A stretch of DNA of 32,304 nt from Oscillospiraceae bacterium (GCA_015066575.1 SVOD01000008.1:1-32304); one strand, 5' to 3'. Shown: positions 8,173-16,928, counted from the first letter of the stretch. Notes: generated by a model from the sequence alone, not told the origin. Translations and numbers: made by a program.

Positions 8173-9336
8173 ATGCAAAATTTTCAGTATTGTACCCCGA
8201 CAAAATTGATTTTCGGGAAAGGGGTTATCGACCAACTGCCCGCAGTCATGGAGCAGTTCGGCAAAAGGGTGCTGATGACCTACGGTTGCGGCAGTATTAA
8301 AAAGAGCGGGCTTTATGACAAAGTGAAGGCGCTGCTGCCACAAAAAGAAATATTTGATTTGGCTGGCATTGAGCCCAACCCCAAGTATAACCCGAGTGTG
8401 CTCGAGGGTGTTAAAATTTGTAAAGAGGAAGCGATAGATGTCATTCTCAGCGTGGGCGGCGGCAGTGTGCTCGACTGTTCAAAAGCCATCGCCGCCGGCG
8501 CAAAGTATGCCGGAGACCCCTGGGACCTCATCAGCTACAAGGTGAAGGCAAAGGATGCGCTCCCGATTGTCGACATTCTCACCCTTGCCGCCACGGGCAG
8601 CGAGTTTGACGCGGGCGGTGTGATTTCGCGCACCGAAACCAACGATAAAATCGGTTATATTGACCCGCTTCTTTACCCGCGCGTTTCCCTGTTGGACCCG
8701 ACCTATACCTTTACCGTTTCCAAAAAGCAGACGGCGGCAGGCTGTGCTGACGCCATGAACCACATTATCGAGCAGTATTTCTGCGCGGATTCCACATTGC
8801 TTAACGACGGCTTTATGGAGGCGGCGCTGAAAAGCTTGATGATTCAAACAAGAAAGTGCCTCGAAAACCCGGAGGACTATACTGCCAGAGCCGAAATGAT
8901 GCTTTGCTGCACCTATGGCTGCAACCGCATTTATTCGCTCGGTAACAGCCAGTCCGGCTGGCCGTGCCACGGGATTGAGCACGCCTTGAGCGCGTATTAT
9001 GACATTACACACGGCGAGGGGCTTGCCATTATCACCCCGCGCTGGATGGAACACATTTTAAATGAAAATTCGGTGGCGCGCTTTGTTAAATACGGTGTCA
9101 ATGTTTTCGGCATTGATGAGAATCAGGAAAAGTTTGCGATTGCTCATCAGGCGATTGAAGCCACTTACAAATTCTTCGAGTCCATCGGCATTCCGATGCA
9201 CTTGCGCGAAGTGGGGATTGATGAGAGCCGTATCGGCGAAATGGCGCACCATATCGCGGTCAATGAAGGGCTCGAAAACGCCTGGGTACCGCTAAGCGAA
9301 GAAGATTTAACAGAAATTTTGACCGCTTCACTCTAA
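8173..9336 (+). CDS. Iron-containing (NADPH-dependent butanol-type) alcohol dehydrogenase
   Basis: 387 aa; FGKGVIDQLPAVMEQFGKRVLMTYGCGSIKKSG, SVGGGSVLDCSKAIA, WPCHGIEHALSAYYDITHGEGLAIITP motifs. Confidence 0.93.
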   Translation: MQNFQYCTPTKLIFGKGVIDQLPAVMEQFGKRVLMTYGCGSIKKSGLYDKVKALLPQKEIFDLAGIEPNPKYNPSVLEGVKICKEEAIDVILSVGGGSVLDCSKAIAAGAKYAGDPWDLISYKVKAKDALPIVDILTLAATGSEFDAGGVISRTETNDKIGYIDPLLYPRVSLLDPTYTFTVSKKQTAAGCADAMNHIIEQYFCADSTLLNDGFMEAALKSLMIQTRKCLENPEDYTARAEMMLCCTYGCNRIYSLGNSQSGWPCHGIEHALSAYYDITHGEGLAIITPRWMEHILNENSVARFVKYGVNVFGIDENQEKFAIAHQAIEATYKFFESIGIPMHLREVGIDESRIGEMAHHIAVNEGLENAWVPLSEEDLTEILTASL

Positions 9337-9350
9337 GCAATTAAAACTTG

Positions 9351-9386
9351 AAAGGCAACGGAAAATGTTCCGTTGCCTTTGCTTTT
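9351..9386. terminator. Terminator between convergent ADH and pncB
   Basis: AAAGGCAACGGAA-aatg-TTCCGTTGCCTTT plus T-rich tail. Confidence 0.85.
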
Positions 9387-9406
9387 GTACAGCCTCTGTT
9401 TGTCGT

Positions 9407-10600
9407 TTATTTCTCTCGGTGGAGCCGGAAAGCAACCGAATCTTTTAAGTACTTGAGATAGTCCGGGTCCTTACACATCGCTTTACCCGGTGTGTCCGAG
9501 AGCTTTGCAACCGGTCTGCCGTTGACATATTGCAGTTTAATAACAATGTTCAGCGGCGTAATGCCCGTATCATTCGAGCAGAAGGTGCCGATGCCGAAGG
9601 AAACCTTTGTCTTATCTTTAAAGTAGTCATAGAGCTCTTGCGCTCTGTCAAAATCCAAGCTGTCGCTAAAGAGCAGCAGTTTGGTTTTGGGGTCAACCCC
9701 GTATTTTTGATAGTGTGCAATGATTTTTTCGCCCCATTCGTACGGGTCGCCGCTGTCGTGGCGCACACCGTTATAGTTATTGACCATGGAGCGGTCAAAA
9801 TCGAGCAAGAACAGGTCGGTGGTAATCGTATCGGTCAGCGCCGTACCGTTATCACCCTTATATTCGGCATACCAGTCCTGCATCGCGTAGTGGTTGGTGT
9901 AGGCGAGGGGAATGGAATCAATGCCTTGGTACATCTGCACAAATTCGTGCGCAAAGGTGCCGATGGGGGTGAGGTGGTATTTCATCGCCAGGTAGACATT
10001 GGAGGTGCCCACGCAGTTGTCGGTTTCGCTTGCCAAGCGGCGCACCACTTCATCCTGCCACGCGCGCGAGAGCCTGCGGCGGCAGCCGAACTCGGCGTAT
10101 TTGAAGGTGTATTTACCGCTTTGAAAGGCGGCAATTTTTTCCTCTAAGCGGCGCTGCGCTTCTTCTAAAAGCAGCGCGTAGTCATATTGCATTCTAAAGT
10201 AGACTTCGTTGACTATTTCGAGCAGGAAGATTTCAAACTGCATCGCGCTGAAGAGCGGACCGTTGACCACAATCTCCAACTTGCCGTTTTCATCCAGTGA
10301 GGTGGTGACATACTCGCGAATCGGGCGCCACAGGCGCAGGAATTCCACATAGTCGTTTTTAATAAAGCGAATGGAGCGCAGGTAGTCAAGCTCTTCTTTG
10401 GTAAAGCGCAGGGAGCACAGGTGGTCGATTTGGGCATTGATTTCGGCGAGCATTTCGGGTGTGAACACAATGCCTTCGTTGCGGCATTTGAAGTAATATT
10501 CGCCGATTAAATCGGTATGCTTGTGAAAAATCACCTGGTCCATATTAAATTTATACAGGTCGGTGTCTAACAGAGAAGTAATAATCGGTTCTAATTTCAT
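9407..10600 (-). CDS. pncB: Nicotinate phosphoribosyltransferase
   Basis: 397 aa; SLLDTDLYKFNMDQVI..., EFGCRRRLSRAWQDEVVR, GVRHDSGDPYEWGEK motifs. Confidence 0.96.
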   Translation of the reverse strand: MKLEPIITSLLDTDLYKFNMDQVIFHKHTDLIGEYYFKCRNEGIVFTPEMLAEINAQIDHLCSLRFTKEELDYLRSIRFIKNDYVEFLRLWRPIREYVTTSLDENGKLEIVVNGPLFSAMQFEIFLLEIVNEVYFRMQYDYALLLEEAQRRLEEKIAAFQSGKYTFKYAEFGCRRRLSRAWQDEVVRRLASETDNCVGTSNVYLAMKYHLTPIGTFAHEFVQMYQGIDSIPLAYTNHYAMQDWYAEYKGDNGTALTDTITTDLFLLDFDRSMVNNYNGVRHDSGDPYEWGEKIIAHYQKYGVDPKTKLLLFSDSLDFDRAQELYDYFKDKTKVSFGIGTFCSNDTGITPLNIVIKLQYVNGRPVAKLSDTPGKAMCKDPDYLKYLKDSVAFRLHREK

Positions 10601-10625
10601 GCTATGTACCTCGGTATAAGATTAC

Positions 10626-11360
10626 TTATATTGTGGGTATGTGCGGGTCAAATGCCGGCATTAACTGCAATTTAAACAGATTCAGGCGATGGCGGCGGTC
10701 AATATTGGCTTTCTTTTCGCTGTCGGCAATGCTGCCTGTGCGAATGTAGGTATCCAACTCGGCATAGGTAAAGCCGAGGTTGTCCTCATCGGTCTTGCCG
10801 CTCAAGCCGTCAATCGGCGGCTTTTCAATAAGCACCTCTGGTAAGCCCAATTCTCTGCCGATGGCTTTCATCTCCTGCACGGTCAGGTTTGAACAGGGGC
10901 TGAAGTCGCCCGCGGCATCACCGTAGCGCGTGGAGTAGCCCACCCAGTCCTCGGAAAGGTTGCAGGTGTTTGCCACCCTGCCGTTGTGGCTTTGTGCGAC
11001 CGCATAGAGCGTGCTCATGCGCAGGCGCGGCGGCAGGTTGATAATGCTTTGCTCGGAGAGCGTAAAGGGCATACTCTCTTTGAGCGACTCAAATGCGGCG
11101 CCGATATTGACCGTGTAGTGGCGAATACCCAAGTGCTCAACAAGCAACTGCGCCATATCGATATCGCTCTGCGCGCCGTTGGGCATCAGCACCCCGATAA
11201 CGCGCTCTTTCCCCAGCGCCTCGGCGCACAGCGCCGCGACAATCGAACTGTCCTTGCCGCCGGAGATACCGACAATCGCATTGCAGCCTTTTCCGTTTTC
11301 TTCAAAGAAGGCGCGAATCCACGCCACACAATCGTCTTTTATGCGTTTGGCATCAAACAT
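10626..11360 (-). CDS. nadE: NH3-dependent NAD+ synthetase
   Basis: 244 aa; VGISGGKDSSIVAALCAEALG P-loop, NTCNLSEDWVGYSTRYGDAAGDFSP; no glutaminase domain. Confidence 0.96.
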   Translation of the reverse strand: MFDAKRIKDDCVAWIRAFFEENGKGCNAIVGISGGKDSSIVAALCAEALGKERVIGVLMPNGAQSDIDMAQLLVEHLGIRHYTVNIGAAFESLKESMPFTLSEQSIINLPPRLRMSTLYAVAQSHNGRVANTCNLSEDWVGYSTRYGDAAGDFSPCSNLTVQEMKAIGRELGLPEVLIEKPPIDGLSGKTDEDNLGFTYAELDTYIRTGSIADSEKKANIDRRHRLNLFKLQLMPAFDPHIPTI

Positions 11361-11398
11361 AGTGTTCTCCTTTTTAATAGGTAAAAGGTATTTCTTTT

Positions 11399-11427
11399 AT
11401 TATATGCTTATTGCGTGCGTTTTTCAA
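11399..11427 (-). promoter_or_regulatory. Promoter of nadE-pncB
   Basis: Reverse strand TTGAAA (11427-11422), 17 bp, TATAAT (11404-11399). Confidence 0.75.
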
Positions 11428-11434
11428 GTAGCGC

Positions 11435-11484
11435 GACAAATAAGGATTTGCGGAGCCCCTTGCGGGCTCCCAAATCCTTATTTG
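11435..11484. repeat. Family C palindrome, copy C4
   Basis: GACAAATAAGGATTTG c GGAGCCC-cttgc-GGGCTCC CAAATCCTTATTTG. Confidence 0.9.
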
Positions 11485-11541
11485 AATTCGGAATTCGGAA
11501 TGCGGAATTAGTGGTGGCAAGGCTACGCCTTGCATTTTAAA
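11484..11541 (+). repeat. Heptamer array plus covarying hairpin module
   Basis: gaattcggaattcggaatgcggaattagtggtg GCAAGGC-tac-GCCTTGC attttaaag. Confidence 0.85.
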
Positions 11542-11621
11542 GATTTCTCGCAATCTCGAAATAATAAATCATTAGCTGTTACAAGGTTTTTTTACTTGTG
11601 AGTAAAGACTACATTTTCACA

Positions 11622-11692
11622 ATAGAGCGAAGCGGAACAAGTGCGAATGTGTCGCCCTTTAATTCCGAATTCCGAACTCCGAATTCCGCATT
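11622..11692 (-). repeat. Heptamer array plus module F, inverted orientation
   Basis: Reverse complement reads tgcggaattcggagttcggaattcggaattaaagggcgacacattcgcacttgttccgcttcgctctat; 39-bp module F matches 17260-17299 with one mismatch by eye. Confidence 0.9.
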
Positions 11693-11703
11693 GCTGTTCA
11701 TAG

Positions 11704-11731
11704 AACAGCTCGACAAATCCTTATTTGTCGA
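11704..11731. repeat. Family C half copy, C5
   Basis: gaacagctcgacaaatccttatttgtcg matches the right half of C1. Confidence 0.8.
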
Positions 11732-11734
11732 ACA

Positions 11735-11776
11735 AAAAAGAAAAACGAGTGCTTGCGCACTCGTTGCTCTTTTTTG
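11735..11776 (-). terminator. Terminator of the acidic microprotein gene
   Basis: ACGAGTGC-ttgc-GCACTCGT flanked by A-rich and T-rich tracts. Confidence 0.8.
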
Positions 11777-11780
11777 ATAA

Positions 11781-12023
11781 TTATTCAGCTTTTTCTTCTT
11801 CTGCAACTTCTTCAGCTGCTTCTTCAGCCGGTTCTTCAGCTGCTTCGTTGAGTTCACAACCTTCGCAGTCTTCGCATTCGCACTCGAAGCAATCGAATTC
11901 ATCCCAATCTTCGTCATCGTCATCACCGACGAACTTGTTGATGATGAAATATGCGCCTGCAGCGATAGCGGCTACGATAATGATAGCACCAACTACTTTA
12001 AGAATCACTTTTAAAAGACCCAT
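11781..12023 (-). CDS. 80-aa membrane microprotein with acidic Cys-rich motif
   Basis: N-terminal TM, GDDDDEDWDEFDCFECECEDCEGCE, Glu/Ala tail; SD GGAGG; promoter TTGACA-N17-TATAAT. Confidence 0.85.
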   Translation of the reverse strand: MGLLKVILKVVGAIIIVAAIAAGAYFIINKFVGDDDDEDWDEFDCFECECEDCEGCELNEAAEEPAEEAAEEVAEEEKAE

Positions 12024-12052
12024 GGTAATACCTCCGAAATTTATTTGATTTA

Positions 12053-12081
12053 ATTATAATATATCTTTGGCATATTGTCAA
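12053..12081 (-). promoter_or_regulatory. SigA-type promoter of the acidic microprotein gene
   Basis: Reverse strand TTGACA (12081-12076), 17 bp, TATAAT (12058-12053). Confidence 0.85.
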
Positions 12082-12219
12082 ATCATTTTGTCTTTTTTAG
12101 CACAAAGTTTATTATTCCTGCCGCCCGCATAAAATATACTTGAAGAAAAACTTATTATTCGCTATAATAAATTAAATAGAAAGAAATTTGAAAAACAGAT
12201 ACATTATGGAGATATAACA

Positions 12220-13863
12220 TTGAGTGCAGACAAATATACCTTACAGAGACTCTGTATGAACTGCTTTGAAGAAAAAGGCGATGTCCGTACCTGCCCCTAC
12301 TGCGGCTATGCTGACGGCGCGGCGCAGGGCACGTGGCATTTGCCGCTCAGAGCGATTATTGCCAACCGCTATGCTGTCGGCAGATTTCTCGGCGCGAACG
12401 GTGACGGCGCAACGTACCTGGGCTACGATGTCAGAAGCGAGTCGCCGATTATCATCAGAGAATTCTTACCTGTCAATCTCATTGACAGGGCGCCGGATTA
12501 CAGCATTCGCCCGCAAGTACAGTATGCGCAGAGCTTTGCCGCTTGCAAAGAAGAATTTTTGAACCTGTGGCGCGGTATTGCGCGCATGCGTGAGCTGACC
12601 GGTGTGATGACCATTTATGACATCACCGAGGATTTCGGGACAGTCTATGTCATCAGCGAATATATCGAAACCATCACGTTCCGCGACTATTTGGATGCAC
12701 AGCCCTCCGGCAGGCTGCCGTGGGAAGAAGTTAAGCGCTTGTTTATGCCCTTGCTTTCCACGCTCTCGGAGCTGCATAAGGCGGGGATTGTGCACGGCTG
12801 TATTTCTCCGAATTCGCTGCGCATTTGTAAGGATGGCAGAGTCAGGCTCTTCCAATTCAGTATTCCCGAAGTGCGCACGGTCGGCGAAGTGCTGCCTACC
12901 GCGATTTCGCCCGGTTTTGCGGCACTGGAGCAGTATTCCGCGAGCGAGACCATTGGTCCGTGGAGCGATGTGTACTCCTTCTCGGCGCTTATCTACCGCT
13001 CGCTGACGGGCAATACACTGCCCGAGGCACCCCAGCGCATTAACGATGAAACCATCGCCATTCCCGACGAGGTCAGGCAGAACACGCCGGAGTACGTGTT
13101 TGAAGCCCTGTGGCGCGGTTTGCGTGTCAATTCCAAGCTCAGAACAAGGAGCCTGGAAAGCCTGCAAAATCAGCTCAACGGTGTGCGCGAAAAAATTGCC
13201 GAAGCGGTGGATACCGAAGAGGAAGAAGCGTTACCGCCCCCCGAACCGCCAAAGAAAAGCCACGGCGGCTTGATAGCGTTTCTTATCATCCTTGTGATTT
13301 TGGCGGCTGCCGCTGCCTTGGCACTGACTGTTTTCAGGGAGCAGACCTTCTCGTTGCTCGGCATTACCTCCTCCACACCGGCGGCAGAGCACACCACGAG
13401 CGAGGAAATGGTAACCGTGCCGAACTTTGTGACTTCCAACATGACCAAAGAGCAGATTAAAAACAATGTGATTTGGAATGAAGATTTCTACATCGTCTTT
13501 GAAGAAAAAACCGATTTGAATGCGGATATCAACCATATCTGTTCGCAGTCGGTTCCGGCGGGAGAGAGTGTCAACAAGGGCACACAGATTATTTTAGATG
13601 TCTGCATCGGCAGGCCGGATGTGGAATTGCCGAATGTGACCGAGATGAGGGAAGCCGATGCGGTTAAAACGCTGGAAAAATTAGGCTTTACGGTCAGTGT
13701 GGTCTATGTCGATAACGACGGCACAAAGCCCAAGGGCGTTGTCAGCCAAATGTCCAAGGATGCGGGCGTGACCTATACCTACGGCACGGAAGTGGTGCTT
13801 TCGGTCTATGCCGAAGTGAAACCGACAACCACGCAGCCGGAAACGACCACGCTTAAACAATAA
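12220..13863 (+). CDS. Zinc-ribbon / protein kinase-fold (predicted pseudokinase) / TM / two PASTA domains
   Basis: CMNCFEE...CPYCGY; kinase-like GRFLGANGDGATYLGYD...IIIREFLP...HGCISPNSLRI...LFQFSIPE...ISPGFAALEQY; TM LIAFLIILVILAAAAALAL; PASTA repeats VTVPNFV and VELPNVT. Confidence 0.9.
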   Translation: MSADKYTLQRLCMNCFEEKGDVRTCPYCGYADGAAQGTWHLPLRAIIANRYAVGRFLGANGDGATYLGYDVRSESPIIIREFLPVNLIDRAPDYSIRPQVQYAQSFAACKEEFLNLWRGIARMRELTGVMTIYDITEDFGTVYVISEYIETITFRDYLDAQPSGRLPWEEVKRLFMPLLSTLSELHKAGIVHGCISPNSLRICKDGRVRLFQFSIPEVRTVGEVLPTAISPGFAALEQYSASETIGPWSDVYSFSALIYRSLTGNTLPEAPQRINDETIAIPDEVRQNTPEYVFEALWRGLRVNSKLRTRSLESLQNQLNGVREKIAEAVDTEEEEALPPPEPPKKSHGGLIAFLIILVILAAAAALALTVFREQTFSLLGITSSTPAAEHTTSEEMVTVPNFVTSNMTKEQIKNNVIWNEDFYIVFEEKTDLNADINHICSQSVPAGESVNKGTQIILDVCIGRPDVELPNVTEMREADAVKTLEKLGFTVSVVYVDNDGTKPKGVVSQMSKDAGVTYTYGTEVVLSVYAEVKPTTTQPETTTLKQ

Positions 13864-13913
13864 AAAACAGCTCCCGACAGAATAAAACGGGCTGAAAATG
13901 TCATATACTATTA

Positions 13914-13945
13914 GGGCACAAGGGAATGACCTTGTGCCCGTTTTT
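13914..13945 (+). terminator. Terminator after the pseudokinase
   Basis: GGGCACAAGG-gaatga-CCTTGTGCCC-GTTTTT. Confidence 0.9.
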
Positions 13946-13948
13946 AAT

Positions 13949-14004
13949 GCAGAATTCGGAATGCGGAATTCGGAATTAAATGGCGACACATTCGCGCTTG
14001 TTAA
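13949..14004 (+). repeat. Heptamer array plus partial module F
   Basis: gcagaattcggaatgcggaattcggaattaaatggcgacacattcgcgcttgtt. Confidence 0.85.
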
Positions 14005-14042
14005 TAATGTGAGTGCATGTAGCAAGAGAAAGGCTAATAAGT

Positions 14043-16295
14043 ATGATGTTTTCGTTTGACAACTTTACTGCCGGTGCGAACAAAGCACTGAATTTGGCGG
14101 TAGAAAACGCCCAAAAAATGGGGCATACCTATATCGGCAGTGAGCATATTTTGCTGGGGCTTGTGTGTGAAGGCTCCGGGGTAGCGGCGGCGGAATTGGG
14201 TACCAGAGGCATCAGTGCGGCGGTGCTCAAAAAGGCAATCAAAAGCCATGTGGGCATAGGAAGTGCCACGCACTTGAGCGAAAGAGACCTCACGCCGCGC
14301 GCGGCAAGCATTGTCAAAAGCGCGCGCTCCGGGTCGATGGGCACCTACCGCAACACGGTGGGCACGGAGCACCTGTTGCTTGCCATTTTACACGAAAGCG
14401 ACTGCATGGCGCTACGCATTTTGCAGCAGCTGCAGGTTTCGCCTGCCGCGATTGTCGGCGATTTGCTGGGAGCTACCGCCGGCACTGCGCCGAAGAAAAA
14501 AACCGCCGGCAAGTCGAGCTCACTGCTGCTCAAATACGGCAGAGATTTAACCGACCTTGCCGCCCGCGGTGAAATTGAACCGGTCATCGGCAGAGAAAAG
14601 GAAATTCGCAGAACCCTGCGCGTGCTGGCGCGAAAGACGAAAAACAATCCCTGCCTAATCGGGGAGCCGGGTGTCGGCAAAACCGCAATAGCAGAGGGCT
14701 TGGCGGTACTCATCGCCACGGCGCAGGTGCCCGAAATATTGGCATCGAAAAGGATTGTTTCCATTGACTTGAGCGGCGTGGTGGCAGGCACCAAATACCG
14801 CGGTGACTTTGAGGAACGCATCAAAGCCATCATTGCCGAAACCAAGCGCCTTGGAGATGTGATTTTATTTATCGATGAAGTGCACAACCTCATCGGCACC
14901 GGTGCGGCGGAAGGGGCTGTGGATGCCGCCAATATCCTCAAGCCTGCCCTTGCCAGAGGGGAAGTGCAGCTCATCGGCGCGACCACGATTGAGGAATATA
15001 CCAAAAATATAGAAAAAGACAGTGCGCTTGAGCGCCGCTTTCAGCCGATTCTGGTCGAGGAACCGACTGCCGCACAGACGCTGCGCATTCTGGAAGGTGT
15101 CAAGCGGTATTACGAGCTGCACCACGGGGTAGAATATACCCGCCGCGCCCTTGAAAGCGCCGTGGAGCTCTCACAGCGCTACATTACCGACCGCTATTTG
15201 CCCGACAAAGCCATTGATTTAATCGATGAGGCGGCGAGCGAAACAAAAATGACACGCCCGCACGGCGGCGACAAAGCGGTGGTCGATACGCAGGATATTG
15301 CTAAAATTGTTGCGCAGTGGACAGGCGTGCCGGTGAGCAAAATGGATGAAGATGAGTCTCGCCGCCTGAGCCGACTGGAAGAAGAACTTTCCGCCTGCGT
15401 CATCGGGCAGGAGGAGGCGGTGCAGGCGGTTGCCAAAGCCATCCGTCGCGCAAGGCTGGGCATTTCCCAAGCCGAAAGACCGATTGGCTCGTTTTTATTT
15501 ATCGGCTCCAGCGGAGTGGGGAAAACAGCTCTTTCCAAAGCGATTGCCAAGTGCGTTTTCGGGCGCGAGGATGCCTTGATTACGGTGGATATGAGCGAAT
15601 ATATGGAGAAGCACGCCCTCTCTGCTCTCATCGGCGCACCGCCCGGGTATGTCGGTTTTGAGGAGGGCGGACAGCTGACCGAAAAGGTGCGCAAAAAACC
15701 TTATTGTGTGGTGCTTTTTGATGAGATTGAAAAGGCACACCCCGACATTTTTAATCTGCTTCTGGGCATCATGGAAGAGGGCGAAATCAAAGATGCCATG
15801 GGCAGAAAAATCAATTTCAGAAACACGATTATTATCATGACCGGCAATATCTGTGCCGATATTTTGAATAAAGACTTTTCTCTCGGCTTCGGGCAAGGCG
15901 GCGCACAGCGCAAAGCCGAAGTGCAGGCGGCGCTCAAGAAGCGCTTTAAACCGGAGTTTTTGAACCGTATTGATGAGATTATTATTTTTAACAAATTGGG
16001 TGAGGCACAGCTGCGGCGCATTGTTCAAAGAGAGCTGGCACACTTCGCCCGACACCTGGAAAATCGCTTCTGCTGCACGGTGGAAACGGATGAGAGCCTG
16101 GTTAATTTCATCTGCCGCAGGGCAATGGAAGAAAATGCGGGTGCCAGACCGGTGCGGCGCGCGATTCAAACGCTGCTGGAGGATAAAATATCGGATATGA
16201 TGATGGCGGGTACGTTCAAAAGTAACAAAAAATACGTAATTTTTTGTGAAAATAATATAGTAAAAATACTTGACAGTCGAAAAGTTTTGTTATAA
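14043..16295 (+). CDS. ClpC/ClpA-type AAA+ unfoldase lacking the middle (UVR/M) domain
   Basis: Clp_N repeats, two Walker A (GEPGVGKT, GSSGVGKT), candidate ClpP loop KDFSLGF; short linker DEAASETKMTRPHGGDKAVVDTQDIAKIVAQW. Confidence 0.92.
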   Translation: MMFSFDNFTAGANKALNLAVENAQKMGHTYIGSEHILLGLVCEGSGVAAAELGTRGISAAVLKKAIKSHVGIGSATHLSERDLTPRAASIVKSARSGSMGTYRNTVGTEHLLLAILHESDCMALRILQQLQVSPAAIVGDLLGATAGTAPKKKTAGKSSSLLLKYGRDLTDLAARGEIEPVIGREKEIRRTLRVLARKTKNNPCLIGEPGVGKTAIAEGLAVLIATAQVPEILASKRIVSIDLSGVVAGTKYRGDFEERIKAIIAETKRLGDVILFIDEVHNLIGTGAAEGAVDAANILKPALARGEVQLIGATTIEEYTKNIEKDSALERRFQPILVEEPTAAQTLRILEGVKRYYELHHGVEYTRRALESAVELSQRYITDRYLPDKAIDLIDEAASETKMTRPHGGDKAVVDTQDIAKIVAQWTGVPVSKMDEDESRRLSRLEEELSACVIGQEEAVQAVAKAIRRARLGISQAERPIGSFLFIGSSGVGKTALSKAIAKCVFGREDALITVDMSEYMEKHALSALIGAPPGYVGFEEGGQLTEKVRKKPYCVVLFDEIEKAHPDIFNLLLGIMEEGEIKDAMGRKINFRNTIIIMTGNICADILNKDFSLGFGQGGAQRKAEVQAALKKRFKPEFLNRIDEIIIFNKLGEAQLRRIVQRELAHFARHLENRFCCTVETDESLVNFICRRAMEENAGARPVRRAIQTLLEDKISDMMMAGTFKSNKKYVIFCENNIVKILDSRKVLL

Positions 16296-16296
16296 T
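16270..16296 (+). promoter_or_regulatory. Promoter of the dockerin-like gene, overlapping the clp 3' end
   Basis: TTGACA (16270-16275), 15 bp, TATAAT (16291-16296). Confidence 0.6.
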
Positions 16297-16304
16297 ATAA
16301 AACT

Positions 16305-16928
16305 ATGAAAAAGTTTCTGTGTATTATTTTAGCAATTATGATGCTCGTTCCGGTCGGAACGGCAGCCCTTGCCATGAATGCGGGCGCTGAAGATGTTCTT
16401 AAGGCTGAGCTTGTCTCAAATACCGCCTCTGCCGAGAATTCGGCTAAGAACGCTGAGGGCGCTACCATTTCCGGTAAGGTTAATGTCAGTTTCATTTTTA
16501 ACAACGACGGCAAGGCAACTTTATTACAGGGCGGTCACCCCGTAAAAGTTGTCAACATTGCTGCGAATGGTTCTTATTTGTTCGACAAACTGGCAGAAGG
16601 CACATATGATTTGCGCATTTCTATCCCCGGCTGGACAGAGAACAACGTGACTTCCATCAGCGTAAGCGAAAATGAAGATGTTGAAATTTGCGAGAATGTT
16701 GTCTTCGGCGGCGATGTCGACCAAAGCGGTGTCATCGATGTGCTCGATGTGGCAGCAGCACTGGCAAACCTCGGCGAAAATGTGACAAGTACCAATATCA
16801 ATTCCGATGTAGACCACAACAAGGAAGTTTGCTTAGGCGATATTTCCGTGATTTTGGCAACTAAGAACTATGGTCAAAGTGCTTTCACTTCTTCGTATTT
16901 CAACGATGGTTGGACCAATCCGTATTAA
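16305..16928 (+). CDS. Secreted small protein with C-terminal dockerin type I-like module
   Basis: Signal peptide MKKFLCIILAIMMLVPVGTAALA; GDVDQSGVIDVLDVAAAL and SDVDHNKEVCLGDISVIL Ca-loop-like repeats. Confidence 0.85.
   Translation: MKKFLCIILAIMMLVPVGTAALAMNAGAEDVLKAELVSNTASAENSAKNAEGATISGKVNVSFIFNNDGKATLLQGGHPVKVVNIAANGSYLFDKLAEGTYDLRISIPGWTENNVTSISVSENEDVEICENVVFGGDVDQSGVIDVLDVAAALANLGENVTSTNINSDVDHNKEVCLGDISVILATKNYGQSAFTSSYFNDGWTNPY

Noticed and set aside
9530-10147. 205-aa plus-strand ORF opposite pncB
   Set aside because: Shadow ORF in high-GC third-position coding sequence; pncB is strongly supported.
11745-11764. CIRCE-like GAGTGC...GCACTC near the acidic microprotein
   Set aside because: Spacing and arms do not match CIRCE; it is a terminator hairpin with flanking A/T tracts.
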